Part shown: in pieces, positions 54,368 through 62,156 of the stretch
How the letters are laid out: each line of letters starts with the position of its first letter
How positions within the stretch are numbered: position 1 is the first letter of the stretch
NCBI GenBank assembly: GCA_050250815.1
Contig: JBFWNY010000024.1
Location: 1-62,156 of the forward strand
DNA: 62,156 nt
Reading direction: 5' to 3'
Source of the DNA: JAEUMD01 sp050250815
GTDB lineage: Bacteria; Pseudomonadota; Alphaproteobacteria; Rhizobiales; Hyphomicrobiaceae
Notes under the pieces: model-generated
What the model was told of the DNA's origin: nothing
Databases searched by the model: none
Seen by the model: the letters and a program-made list of their open reading frames with translations, nothing else
Position numbers and translations under genes: made by a program

Positions 54368-56389
54368 TCAGTAGAAGTAGACGCTGAGCACGTGCACCGC
54401 GAGCAGGAGCGGCAGCGGCCAGAACGCGATGAGATGCAGCCAGAAGCCGATCGACTTGAGCCGGACCGCCGGTTCCTGATCCAGGCGATGCTCGTTCGCC
54501 GTGACGAGTGCGGTCGCCGCACCGCTCAGCATCAGCAGCAGGAAGCTTGCGATGAGCCAGAAGTTGAGATTGGCGCCGAGCCGGAAGCCCGAATGAGCTG
54601 CCAGGGCGATCACCGCGCCAGCGCCGACTGCCGCATGAACGATGCGCCAGACGTCATAGTTGCCGATCCGGAACGGCTTCACGCGCTTGCGCAGGGACAG
54701 AACAGCGGCGATCACGGCGAGGGCCAATAGCGTGTAGCCGCTGACCTGCTTCCAATAGCCATCCAGCCACAGGCGTTCCGGCAACCCCACGTCAGCGATC
54801 GATCCGGCCAGCGGGAAGCGGGGCAGCAAGAGCACTATAGTCGCGAGCAGTGCGGCGATGCCGGACAGAGCCAGCAGAAGACCCCGCTTGGGCACCGGCT
54901 CCCGCTTAGCGGGTGCGCCGAGCAACTGTTCGATGTTGACGCGGCACGAGCCGCAGACCGTCGAAGCGCCTGTGTCGCGTTTGACATCGTCCAGTGTCCC
55001 GGCGCCGAGAGCTATCGCGTCGCCGATCTGTCCCCGCGTCACACCGGTGCAGTTGCACACCGTGGCCATGCGCGGCCAATCCCGGACTGAGGTGGGCGCA
55101 CGCGCTGGCCAGACCCTGCCCGTCCGCCGGAACCGGAACAGATCCCAGGGATAGAGTATCGTTTCGGCGCCGACGGCTTGCTGGATTCGGTTGATCTCGG
55201 GCCAGTCGCCGACCGCCATTGCGCCGACCAGTCGCGAGCGCTTGAGGACGATGCAGCGGTAGATGCCAGCGTCCGCGTCCTCAAAGCTCAATCGCCGGAC
55301 GTCGCTCCGCTGGTCGATCTGCTCAACGTCACCCATGCTGAACACGTCGACGCCGACGACCTTCAGCTTGGTCGAAGCGACCGAGCCACCGTAGATGCGC
55401 GCTTGCCCTGCGATGTGACTTGCGGCCACCAGCGCTTGTTCGAACCCGGGCCCGATGACGCCGTATACGTTGCCATCGAACTCCGCGCATTCGCCGGCGG
55501 CGTAGATGTGCGGATCGGAAGTACGCATTTGCGCGTCGACCTTGATCCCGAGCCCGACCGGGAGCCCAATCTCGCGCGCCAGCTCGATATTGGCGCGTAT
55601 ACCCGTGCAGATGATCACCGTGTCGCATGGGAGCTGCGACCCGTCTTTCAGCGTGATCCCCTCGACGCGGTCTGTGCCATCGATGGAGGCGACGCTGGCA
55701 TTGGTGCGCACATGCACACCCATCCTTTCGATGCTATCGGCCAGGCTGCGGCCAGCTCGCCCGTCGAGTTGCCGTGGCATGAGATGCGGGCTGTGCTCGA
55801 CAACCCAGGTTTCAATGCCGCGGTTGGACATCCCGCGGGCTGCCTCGAGACCCAGAAGCCCGCCTCCGACAACAACGGTGCGGCGCGAGCGAAGCGCTCT
55901 TGCAGTGAGCTTCTCGACGTCGTCGGCGCTCCTGAAGGTAAAGACGCCCGCGCGCTCGCGGCCGGGTATGGGCGGCACATGCGCGCGTGAGCCGGTGCAG
56001 AACACCAATGAGCTGTAGTCGAATTTGCGACCGGACGAGATCGTGACGTTGCGGGCGCTCCTGTCGACGTCGACCACGCTCTGATCGGAGTAAAGCAGCA
56101 CGCGCCCAGGACCGGGGAAGCCGAGCGGCTGCATCACCTGGCCGATCTGCACGTCACCCGCCAGCAGCGTCGAAAGCTTGACGCGGTTGTAGGGCAGCCA
56201 GCGCTCGGCATTGAGCACGATGCAATCGCGTCCCAGGCGGGACAGTTCCTGAGCGGCGCGTATGCCCACGGGTCCGCCGCCGATTATCACGATGGGTGCT
56301 GTTCGCTCGGGCGACGGCAGTGCCCCGGCTATGCTCGGCGCGTACTCGGGAGCGATCTCGTCACCGACAAGTGCGATGTGCTGGTTCAT
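54368..56389 (-). CDS. NirB-like FAD/NAD(P) oxidoreductase fused to [2Fe-2S] and cytochrome b-like membrane domain
   Basis: A 673-residue fusion protein. Residues about 30-330 form a pyridine-nucleotide/FAD domain (GGGPVG at 37-42; VVVGGGLLGLEAARG near 172-186; AAGECAEF). A NirB-type C-terminal flavoprotein part follows. Cys445, 447, 479 and 482 (CNCTG ... CGSC) form a BFD-like [2Fe-2S] site. Then come five hydrophobic helices (about 503-523, 546-566, 581-600, 607-629, 647-672) with His585, 599, 652 and 666 placed as possible heme b ligands. The whole could move electrons between NAD(P)H or another carrier and the membrane, and on to the 11-heme cytochrome seven bases downstream. Start ATG 56389 (a GTG one codon earlier is possible). 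The exact reaction is unknown. Confidence 0.85.
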   Translation of the reverse strand: MNQHIALVGDEIAPEYAPSIAGALPSPERTAPIVIIGGGPVGIRAAQELSRLGRDCIVLNAERWLPYNRVKLSTLLAGDVQIGQVMQPLGFPGPGRVLLYSDQSVVDVDRSARNVTISSGRKFDYSSLVFCTGSRAHVPPIPGRERAGVFTFRSADDVEKLTARALRSRRTVVVGGGLLGLEAARGMSNRGIETWVVEHSPHLMPRQLDGRAGRSLADSIERMGVHVRTNASVASIDGTDRVEGITLKDGSQLPCDTVIICTGIRANIELAREIGLPVGLGIKVDAQMRTSDPHIYAAGECAEFDGNVYGVIGPGFEQALVAASHIAGQARIYGGSVASTKLKVVGVDVFSMGDVEQIDQRSDVRRLSFEDADAGIYRCIVLKRSRLVGAMAVGDWPEINRIQQAVGAETILYPWDLFRFRRTGRVWPARAPTSVRDWPRMATVCNCTGVTRGQIGDAIALGAGTLDDVKRDTGASTVCGSCRVNIEQLLGAPAKREPVPKRGLLLALSGIAALLATIVLLLPRFPLAGSIADVGLPERLWLDGYWKQVSGYTLLALAVIAAVLSLRKRVKPFRIGNYDVWRIVHAAVGAGAVIALAAHSGFRLGANLNFWLIASFLLLMLSGAATALVTANEHRLDQEPAVRLKSIGFWLHLIAFWPLPLLLAVHVLSVYFY

Positions 56390-56845
56390 CACAACCGGCT
56401 CACATCGATCGAGGAAGCCGGACGAGTCTTCGCGAACCGGCAGGTCGTGCCGCTACGGTTCCGGTCGTTGAATGCAATAGGTCCACGTTGCCCACCTCTC
56501 TCCGAGACGCGCGCGTGACGCGACCGCTCGGGAAGCCGAGTTCAAAGAACTCGATCCTGGTTAGAGGCGACGTTGCCTAGTTGCGGACCAGCGCTGGCCC
56601 TACGCAGCACGGGACTGCGCAATTGTCGCAACGCAACAAGAATAGCAAGCGACGTGCCAACCTAGTCGGACCATCAACTAGTTGTTCTGAATGATATTTC
56701 TTATTCCGTCCCCGCGGGCCTCTGGACGCAATGCATGAATTTTTGTGCAATGCGCTATGAAGTGAGCAATCTCAGTGCCGGGATCTTTTCCGCGTCGTGA
56801 CGTAGCGAGCTGAACTCGACGCGCGTGTCGCCGCGAGGCGCCCCA
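56390..56845. other. Intergenic region between nirN and the flavoprotein operon
   Basis: No gene is supported in these 456 bases, which probably hold the promoter of the flavoprotein/cytochrome operon. The middle part (about 56620-56760) is locally rich in A+T. A TTG-N8-CAA motif is listed separately. A short palindrome AACTAGTT lies near 56680. I see no clear terminator after nirN. Confidence 0.45.
56623..56636. promoter_or_regulatory. Candidate FNR/NnrR-type box
   Basis: TTGTCGCAACGCAA has the TTG-N8-CAA form recognised by the Crp/Fnr regulators that control denitrification genes (FNR, NnrR, DNR). It lies about 235 bases upstream of the flavoprotein start codon on that gene's side. The match is to the half-site ends only, so it could be chance. 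Confidence 0.4.
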
Positions 56846-58402
56846 TCAATGACTCGTGCCTTCTGAAAAGGTGATTTTGTTCCATATGTTGTACTTGCCC
56901 GACGGCTTGCGCATCGGGATGCGCCGCACCTCCTCGAGTGTCTTCGCATCGTAGACTATTACGGCGCCATCATCCTCCCAGACCGAAACGAGCGCGTATT
57001 TGCCGTATCTGTCGAACTCGACATGGGCGACGGTCTTGCCGGGAACCGGCCGCAAGGTTTTGACGATGGCCAGCGTAGCCTTGTCGATCACGTGGATCGC
57101 ATCCTTGTGCGGCCCGAAAAACACGTCCGCCCACACATAGGGACTGGTCTCATGGGAGCGCATGAAGAACCCGGGACCTTCCGTCTTGATCGTGCCGACA
57201 AGCGACCAGTCGTCGACGCTGATGACACTTAGCTTGCCTTCCCGGAGATGGGGTGTCGCCATCACGCGCCGTCCCTCGCGCATCCAACTGATGCCCGAAC
57301 CCAGGTGCGGCATGCCCGGCAATGGCAATTCTGCGATCTCGCGCCCTACGGTCAGATTGACCACGACACCCTTGTCGCCGGCGCGTGATGCACCAATCAG
57401 ATTGCGATAGTCGGGATCGAAGAAGAAATCGTCGATCGGCTGGCCCAGGAGAATACGACGGCGCGCGAACAGCCCGCTCGACGAAGCAAGACCTTCCACC
57501 ATGCCGACCTCGTGGCTGTGCACGAAGCCATCGTGAACCGGAGCGGCTGCGGGGTCGGTTGCGATTTCCCAGATTTCGGCGACATCCTTGAGCGCCAGGA
57601 CAAAGCTGTTCCGGTTTGGCGCCTGATAGACGGCCGACACGCGCGACGAAGTACCCTGCCGGTCGGCAACGTCGAAAATTCGCGCGACGGAAAGGTCGTT
57701 GGTCGCAAGTATAGTGAGTGTCCGCGGTAGATAATTGGCGACGGCTAGCCACTTCCCGTCGGCGGAGATCGCGATATTGCGGGAGTTGAGCCCTGCGCGG
57801 ATGCGCGCCACTTCCTTGAGAGACCAGATGTCGTACTTCTGCACCCAGCCGTCGCGCGACATGATGAAGACGAAGCGACCGTCGGGCGTGAACTTGGGTC
57901 CGCCGTGCACAGCAAACGGCGTTGCAAATCGATCCAACCGCTCAAACGTGTCGCCGTCGAGCACCGAGACATGATGGTCCCCGGTCTCGACGACCAGGAA
58001 CAGGTTCATCGGATCCGACCTGAAGACAGGTGCGACCGCTGGATCGTAACCGGCGCTTGTCGTCCGGCTGGCGTCGATGTCTTTCGCCGTCCAAGCCGGT
58101 GCGACGGCAAGCGGCGTATTGAGATGCGCCGTGAGGGCCGCGATCTGGTCGGCCTTCAAGATGGTCCCGAAGGCGGGCATCTGCGTCGATGGTCGGCCGT
58201 TCGCGATCGTGGCCGCAATAGCGTCGGCTTTCGTACGGGCAAGCGTTTCGGGGATGAGAGCCGGACCCGTACCGCCGAGGCGGTCGACGCCATGACACGA
58301 AGCGCAATACTGAGCGTAGACATTTTCAACGGTGATCGGCTGCGCCACGGCCGCCGACGCCACCGTGACCGTCAAGCTAAGCGTAGCGATGCGCAGGATC
58401 AT
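56846..58402 (-). CDS. nirN: NirN: c-type/d1-type cytochrome of heme d1 synthesis
   Basis: A 518-residue periplasmic cytochrome: signal peptide, one c-heme (YCASCHG, Cys33/Cys36/His37), then an eight-bladed d1-type propeller with FAVHGGPKFTPDGRFVFIMSRDGWVQKYD. NirN dehydrogenates dihydro-heme d1 and hands the cofactor to NirS. I call NirN rather than the nitrite reductase NirS because the C terminus reads GKYNIWNKITFSEGTSH, the NirN pattern, and the length is below that of NirS. The start at 58402 opens a signal peptide and overlaps nirJ by 26 bases; GAGGG lies upstream. It is the last gene of the heme d1 operon in this window. NirS remains a possible though less likely reading. Confidence 0.85.
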   Translation of the reverse strand: MILRIATLSLTVTVASAAVAQPITVENVYAQYCASCHGVDRLGGTGPALIPETLARTKADAIAATIANGRPSTQMPAFGTILKADQIAALTAHLNTPLAVAPAWTAKDIDASRTTSAGYDPAVAPVFRSDPMNLFLVVETGDHHVSVLDGDTFERLDRFATPFAVHGGPKFTPDGRFVFIMSRDGWVQKYDIWSLKEVARIRAGLNSRNIAISADGKWLAVANYLPRTLTILATNDLSVARIFDVADRQGTSSRVSAVYQAPNRNSFVLALKDVAEIWEIATDPAAAPVHDGFVHSHEVGMVEGLASSSGLFARRRILLGQPIDDFFFDPDYRNLIGASRAGDKGVVVNLTVGREIAELPLPGMPHLGSGISWMREGRRVMATPHLREGKLSVISVDDWSLVGTIKTEGPGFFMRSHETSPYVWADVFFGPHKDAIHVIDKATLAIVKTLRPVPGKTVAHVEFDRYGKYALVSVWEDDGAVIVYDAKTLEEVRRIPMRKPSGKYNIWNKITFSEGTSH

Positions 58403-59600
58403 GGCGTTGCCCTCGGAATGGCGTGACGTCGGGGCGAGCCGGCAAGGCTGAACCATCGGACAGCCCGATCTCCGCATCACTGAGATAGCAGGCCGGATCG
58501 GCCTCCCACGGGTCGCCGGTCAACTGCAGCGCACGAATGCGCGTATTTCCGCCGCATACCGCCTTCGATGCGCATGCGCCGCATCGACCCTTCAGCGGGC
58601 GCGGCCGCAAGCGCAGCGCGGACAGTATCGGATCGGATTCGTCCTGCCAGATCGCGCTGAATGGACGATTGCGAACGCTGTCGATGGCGTATCCCGACCA
58701 GTAGGTATCAGGATGCACCACGCCTTGTGTGTCGATGTTGGCCACACCAAGACCGGACGAATTTCCGCCCCATGCCTCCAGATGCTCCCGCACATGCTCG
58801 ACACTGTCATTCGGAAACCGGTCCCGCGCCCACATCAGGAAGTAGACCGCGTCGGCATCGTTGTTGCCCGTCACGATATCGAAGTCACGTCCGCTGACGA
58901 CAGCGCTCCAGGCCTTATCGATGAGCAGATCCATTGCCGCGCGTGTGAGCGGCCAGGCCACGTCATCCGTGCGGTGCTTGTTGCCGCGGCCGGCATAGAC
59001 GAGATGCGAAAGGTAGAACTTCTCGACGCCTTCGGCCTCCGCCAACGACAGCAGGTCGGGAAGCTGGCCGGCATTGTCGCTGGTCATGGTAAAGCGCAGG
59101 CCCACCTTGATGCCGAGCTTGCGGCACGCCCTGACGCCAGCAAGCGCATCCGCAAAAGCACCGTCACGGCCACGGAACCAGTCGTTGGTTGCGCCGATTC
59201 CATCGAGGCTGATCCCGACGTAGTCGAAGCCTATGTCGGCGACGCGTCGGGCCATGTCTCCGGCGATCACCGTGCCGTTCGTGGAGAGTGCGGTGTAGAG
59301 CCCGTACTCCTTCGAGCGGCGTGCGATATCGAGCGTGTCGGCACGCGACAGCGGCTCGCCACCCGAGAGAATCAATGCGGGCACCTTGAAGGCGGCAAGG
59401 TCATCGAGCACGCGCATGGCTTCCTCGGTCGTCAACTCGCCGGGGAAGTGATGATCGGAGGAAACGGAGTAGCAGTGCCGGCACTTGAGATTGCAGCGCC
59501 GGGTCAGGTTCCAAATCACGACGGGGCGGGGCGTGGCGCTGCGTTTGCGTACCGGCGTCGGCGCCATGATCTGTTGCATATAGTGAGAAAGTCGGAACAT
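58377..59600 (-). CDS. nirJ: NirJ radical SAM protein of heme d1 biosynthesis
   Basis: Cytoplasmic radical SAM enzyme (407 residues) that removes the propionate side chains of didecarboxysiroheme in heme d1 formation. The radical SAM cluster motif is CNLKCRHC (Cys36, 40, 43), followed by ILSGGEPL and LSTNGT. The C-terminal auxiliary cluster region is CGACASKAVCGG with a later Cys in PACYLSD. The start at 59600 has GAGGAC upstream. It lies seven bases after nirH and overlaps nirN by 26 bases, all in one operon. Confidence 0.95.
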   Translation of the reverse strand: MFRLSHYMQQIMAPTPVRKRSATPRPVVIWNLTRRCNLKCRHCYSVSSDHHFPGELTTEEAMRVLDDLAAFKVPALILSGGEPLSRADTLDIARRSKEYGLYTALSTNGTVIAGDMARRVADIGFDYVGISLDGIGATNDWFRGRDGAFADALAGVRACRKLGIKVGLRFTMTSDNAGQLPDLLSLAEAEGVEKFYLSHLVYAGRGNKHRTDDVAWPLTRAAMDLLIDKAWSAVVSGRDFDIVTGNNDADAVYFLMWARDRFPNDSVEHVREHLEAWGGNSSGLGVANIDTQGVVHPDTYWSGYAIDSVRNRPFSAIWQDESDPILSALRLRPRPLKGRCGACASKAVCGGNTRIRALQLTGDPWEADPACYLSDAEIGLSDGSALPARPDVTPFRGQRHDPAHRYA

Positions 59601-59607
59601 GGTGTCC

Positions 59608-60099
59608 TCAGCCTCCGTTGCTTGTGAGGCGCAGACCGGTCTTCTTGAGAATGCGCGTGGAATAGAGGATGTCGGACCGGCGACATGCGCCGCCGAGAAG
59701 GCGCGCTATAGTGGCGCGCTTGTCTTCGACCTCGCCGCGGCACGTGCCGTGAACCATTGCAAACAGGTTGTAGGGCCAGGACGGCAGGGCGCGTGGCCTG
59801 CGATAGCAATGGGTCACGAAATCGAGTGCCCCTATTCTGTGGCCCAGGTCGGAGACGCCCCTGTCCTCGACATCCCAGACGGTCATCCCGTTGGCGGTCA
59901 TGCCGAGCGCGTAGTGATTGGGCGCCGCAGCAATTCTGCGTACAACACCCAGCTCCTGCATGCGCTCCAGGCGCGAAATGACATCTGCCTCGCTCATGCC
60001 GAGCAATACCGCAAGCTTGGCGAACGGCCGCGGCACCAATGGCAAGCCACGCTGCGTCGCTTCGATGAGCCTGCGGTCTTGGGCTTCGAGCAATGTCAT
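59608..60099 (-). CDS. nirH: NirH, siroheme decarboxylase subunit
   Basis: A 163-residue protein of the Lrp/AsnC-like heme d1 family. It has the N-terminal helix-turn-helix-like fold (RRLIEATQRGLPLVPRPFAKLAVLLGMSEADVISRL) and the C-terminal RAM-like domain with CYRRPRALPSWPYNLFAMVHG. Together with NirD, NirL and NirG it forms siroheme decarboxylase (siroheme to 12,18-didecarboxysiroheme). Assignment to NirH over NirL is by gene order (after nirG, before nirJ). The start overlaps the nirG stop by four bases. Confidence 0.9.
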   Translation of the reverse strand: MTLLEAQDRRLIEATQRGLPLVPRPFAKLAVLLGMSEADVISRLERMQELGVVRRIAAAPNHYALGMTANGMTVWDVEDRGVSDLGHRIGALDFVTHCYRRPRALPSWPYNLFAMVHGTCRGEVEDKRATIARLLGGACRRSDILYSTRILKKTGLRLTSNGG

Positions 60100-60566
60100 G
60101 CGGCGACCCTGAACCCGACGAAGTACTCTTCGAGCTTGGGAAGCCGCAGCACGGCAAGCCCGGTTGCCGCTTCAATCGCATCAGCGGCCTTCGTTATGCC
60201 GTCGACGGTCTCGGTCGCCAGCACGAACCACATGTTTAGCGAATGATCGCGTTCGTAGTTGTGGGCCACCGCGTCATAGGAATTGACGATGCCGGCGACG
60301 TCGTCGAACCGCTCCCTCGGAACCGCCATCGCACACAGGCAGAATGCGCCCCCGATGGCTGCCGCATCGAAGAACGGCCCGAAGCGCGTCAACACACCCG
60401 ATGCGACAAGACTGTCGATACGCAAAATCAGTTGCATCTCCTCCTGGCCCAACTCGTCCGCCAGCGCCGCGAACGGCTGCGCCGTCAGAGGTATGCCATC
60501 CTGCAGGCGATTGATGAGCACGCGATCGATGTCGTCCAGGTGCGCCGTTTGCGAGGCTCGCCGCAT
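60096..60566 (-). CDS. nirG: NirG, siroheme decarboxylase subunit
   Basis: A 156-residue member of the same Lrp-like family. The N-terminal part reads DIDRVLINRLQDGIPLTAQPFAALADELGQEEMQLILRI, and the C-terminal part has HNYERDHSLNMWFVLATET and LPKLEEYFVGFRV, typical of the NirD/NirG group. The ATG shares a base with the stop of nirDL (TGATG), so the two are translationally coupled. It works in the siroheme decarboxylase complex. Confidence 0.9.
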   Translation of the reverse strand: MRRASQTAHLDDIDRVLINRLQDGIPLTAQPFAALADELGQEEMQLILRIDSLVASGVLTRFGPFFDAAAIGGAFCLCAMAVPRERFDDVAGIVNSYDAVAHNYERDHSLNMWFVLATETVDGITKAADAIEAATGLAVLRLPKLEEYFVGFRVAA

Positions 60567-61582
60567 CAGTTCGTCCCCTGCCGGGCGACAAGTGCGCCCG
60601 TCTGTTTGTAGCACTTGAGCGAGAATAGAATGCGCCGGGGCCGGCCTCCCAGCTCCGCGGCTTCCGATGCCGCGACCACCGTATCGAGCGCCTGCTCGCG
60701 CGTGCGCGCGTGCACCATGCAGTAAAGATTGTATGGCCAGCCACGTGCATATCGGGTGCGCCGGTAGCACAGAGTGATGCCCGGTTCCTCGGCCAATGCC
60801 GCACCAATCCGGTCGACGTCATCAGGCGCAACGTCCCACACGACCATCGCATTGGATCGCCAGCCGAGCGCGCGATGCCGCACGATGACGCCGATCCGCG
60901 GGACAATACCCGCAGCGGTCAGTGCGCGAAGCCGCGCAATCACCGCCGCCTCGGTGAGACCAATGCGATCGGCAACATCCTTGAAGGGTCGCGGCACCAG
61001 CGGCAAGCCTTCTGTCAGGACCTGCACGAGAGCTCGATCGCGTGGCTCCAACGCAAAATCATGATCGGTCTGACGGGACGAGGTCGCCCCGTGGCGCCGT
61101 TCGCGGCCGATGAGCGAGAAGCCAAGATCAATGTGATAGGCGCGCTCCAGCCTCAGGTCGAACACCCGCAATCCGGTCTGGTGCTCGATCGCAAGAAGCG
61201 TCGTGGCGACGTGGTCCGTGTCGGGCCCGGTCACGACGAACCACAGATTTAGAGCATTCTCGCGCATGTAGATGTGATTGATCCCGGGAAACTGCGCGAG
61301 AACGTCTGCGACGGCATCGACCGAGAGCGCCGGCGCAGCAACCGCGGCGAGGGTGCTCGCCCCGACCGTGTTGGGCCGCACAACGCCACCGACGCGCGCT
61401 ATCAGCCCGGCATGCTGCATGGTCTCCAGCCGCACGATCACTGAAGCCTCGGCAATCCCCAACGATTGGGCAATTGCAGCGAAAGGCCGCGGCTCCAGCG
61501 GAAAGTCTCGCTGGAAGTCCTCCAGAAGGCGGACCTCTGTCGAGTCACTTGCGGCTGTGAGGACTGGCGCGGCGGTCGTCAT
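60566..61582 (-). CDS. nirD-L: NirDL fusion, siroheme decarboxylase
   Basis: A 338-residue protein containing two tandem Lrp-like siroheme decarboxylase units: an N-terminal NirD part (FPLEPRPFAAIAQSLGIAEASVIVRLE ... INHIYMRENALNLWFVVTGP, hallmark RENALNLWFVV) and a C-terminal NirL part (GLPLVPRPFKDVADRIGLTEAAVIARL ... CYRRTRYARGWPYNLYCMVHAR, hallmark GWPYNLYCMVH). Fused NirDL proteins are known from Paracoccus and related bacteria. The start at 61582 (MTTAAPVL) lies two bases after the nirF stop; a much longer open frame upstream overlaps nirF and is not used. Confidence 0.93.
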   Translation of the reverse strand: MTTAAPVLTAASDSTEVRLLEDFQRDFPLEPRPFAAIAQSLGIAEASVIVRLETMQHAGLIARVGGVVRPNTVGASTLAAVAAPALSVDAVADVLAQFPGINHIYMRENALNLWFVVTGPDTDHVATTLLAIEHQTGLRVFDLRLERAYHIDLGFSLIGRERRHGATSSRQTDHDFALEPRDRALVQVLTEGLPLVPRPFKDVADRIGLTEAAVIARLRALTAAGIVPRIGVIVRHRALGWRSNAMVVWDVAPDDVDRIGAALAEEPGITLCYRRTRYARGWPYNLYCMVHARTREQALDTVVAASEAAELGGRPRRILFSLKCYKQTGALVARQGTN

Positions 61583-61584
61583 GA

Positions 61585-62156
61585 TCAAAGCCCGGTCCTG
61601 TGCGCGCGGGCGGAAAGGAATATTCCGCTCGGACTGCGAGCGGGGAGTTCTGCTTTCAGCGCAAAAGTATGGGCGTCGTAGACCTGCACGACATTCGCAT
61701 CGCGCACCGACACCCACACTTCGTGTCCGCGCGGTGTGAACTCCATGTGCAGTACGGCTGGTCCGGGCTTCCACTCGCGGACGACCTGGCCGGTCAGCGT
61801 GTCGACAACCTGTATGGTGTCGTTCAGCGGATGCGCGAAATTGACCCAGACATGACGGCCATCGGGCCTCGCCACGGCAAAGACCGGTTGGCCATGAACT
61901 TTCGTCCGACCGACCTCCTTGAACGACGCGCCATCGACCCAAAGGACTTCGTGCCGCCCGACGGCAGGCAGGACAAAGCGGTCACTGGCGAGCGCCCAGC
62001 CTTCCAGATGCGGCATCTTGTAGACCGGAAGCTTCTCTTCGCCGCGACCGTACCCCGCCATGATCCGCCGAGGTGCAGGCGGGTCTTGCCAAAGGTCGAT
62101 CGCAGTGAGGCCGTCCTCGCCATAGAGGCCGGCCACATAGTGCCTGCCATTGGCCG
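61585..62156 (-). CDS. nirF: NirF, heme d1 biosynthesis protein (C-terminal part; runs off the window)
   Basis: The last 190 residues of NirF, a d1-cytochrome-like beta-propeller protein without c-heme that acts late in heme d1 formation. The frame is open to the window edge (62156) and reads NGRHYVAGLYGEDGLTAIDLW, then HLEGWALASDRFVLPAVGRHEVLWVD, FVAVARPDGRHVWVNFAHP-like strands, and the terminal SPSGIFLSARAHRTGL, typical of NirF. It is the most upstream gene of the visible heme d1 operon; nirS and other genes are expected beyond the edge. Confidence 0.93.
   Translation of the reverse strand, partial: ANGRHYVAGLYGEDGLTAIDLWQDPPAPRRIMAGYGRGEEKLPVYKMPHLEGWALASDRFVLPAVGRHEVLWVDGASFKEVGRTKVHGQPVFAVARPDGRHVWVNFAHPLNDTIQVVDTLTGQVVREWKPGPAVLHMEFTPRGHEVWVSVRDANVVQVYDAHTFALKAELPARSPSGIFLSARAHRTGL

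Noticed and set aside
56846..58402. Calling this gene nirS (cytochrome cd1 nitrite reductase)
   Set aside because: The C-terminal pattern, with GKYN near the end and a terminal EGTSH, and the shorter length fit NirN better than NirS, and gene order after nirJ also favours NirN.
60567..61942. 458-codon version of nirDL beginning at 61942
   Set aside because: The first 120 codons overlap nirF in another frame and are Arg-rich noise; the conserved protein begins at 61582.

Overview
This GC-rich window looks like a chromosomal segment of an alphaproteobacterium of the Hyphomicrobiales (Rhizobiales). The pointers are 5-aminolevulinate synthase (the C4 route to heme), an L,D-transpeptidase next to an LdtR-type MarR regulator, an NDUFA12-family protein beside a DUF2155 protein, and a B12-dependent ribonucleotide reductase. 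The exact genus cannot be read from the sequence. Long open frames antisense to real genes are abundant because of the base composition and were left out.

Left part (1-19.1 kb, mostly housekeeping): hemA, ldtP and its probable regulator ldtR, an enoyl-CoA hydratase/3-hydroxyisobutyryl-CoA hydrolase, an extensin-like protein, hemB of the cysteine-poor type, a membrane fatty acid desaturase, a cyanide-insensitive type bd oxidase (cioAB plus a 45-residue DUF2474-like protein), a DUF2155 protein, an NDUFA12-family protein, nrdJ, and a small protein closed by a good terminator.

Middle (19.1-38.3 kb, envelope and secreted proteins): a trypsin-like protease faces a three-gene operon of caspase-like protease, a 2149-residue alpha-2-macroglobulin with a PDZ domain inserted, and penicillin-binding protein 1C. 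Next come a secreted 808-residue protein and a 1735-residue mosaic surface protein with collagen-like, Ig-like and Cys-rich tandem repeats.

Island (38.4-42.6 kb): tRNA-Ser(GCT) is followed by a remnant of about 4 kb, bounded by a 14-bp repeat of the tRNA 3' end. It carries an HlyC-type lysine acyltransferase, a lipoprotein, a small protein, a truncated PIN-Hint protein and a truncated tyrosine integrase. The last two meet tail to tail at about 41689, which marks a deletion.

Right part (42.6-62.2 kb, nitrogen metabolism and redox): a LysR regulator is divergent from a peroxiredoxin-like protein and an SDR. A sigma-54 activator is divergent from a cyanate-type ABC transporter and cyanase, preceded by an excellent -24/-12 promoter. 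Then, all on the minus strand, come a heme d1 operon (nirF-nirDL-nirG-nirH-nirJ-nirN; nirF runs off the edge) and, downstream of it, a four-gene operon: FAD/[2Fe-2S]/membrane cytochrome b fusion, 11-heme cytochrome c, DUF3365 cytochrome and globin. I regard this last operon as the best candidate for an undescribed system, probably electron transfer linked to nitrite/NO metabolism. The nitrite reductase itself (nirS) is not in the window.
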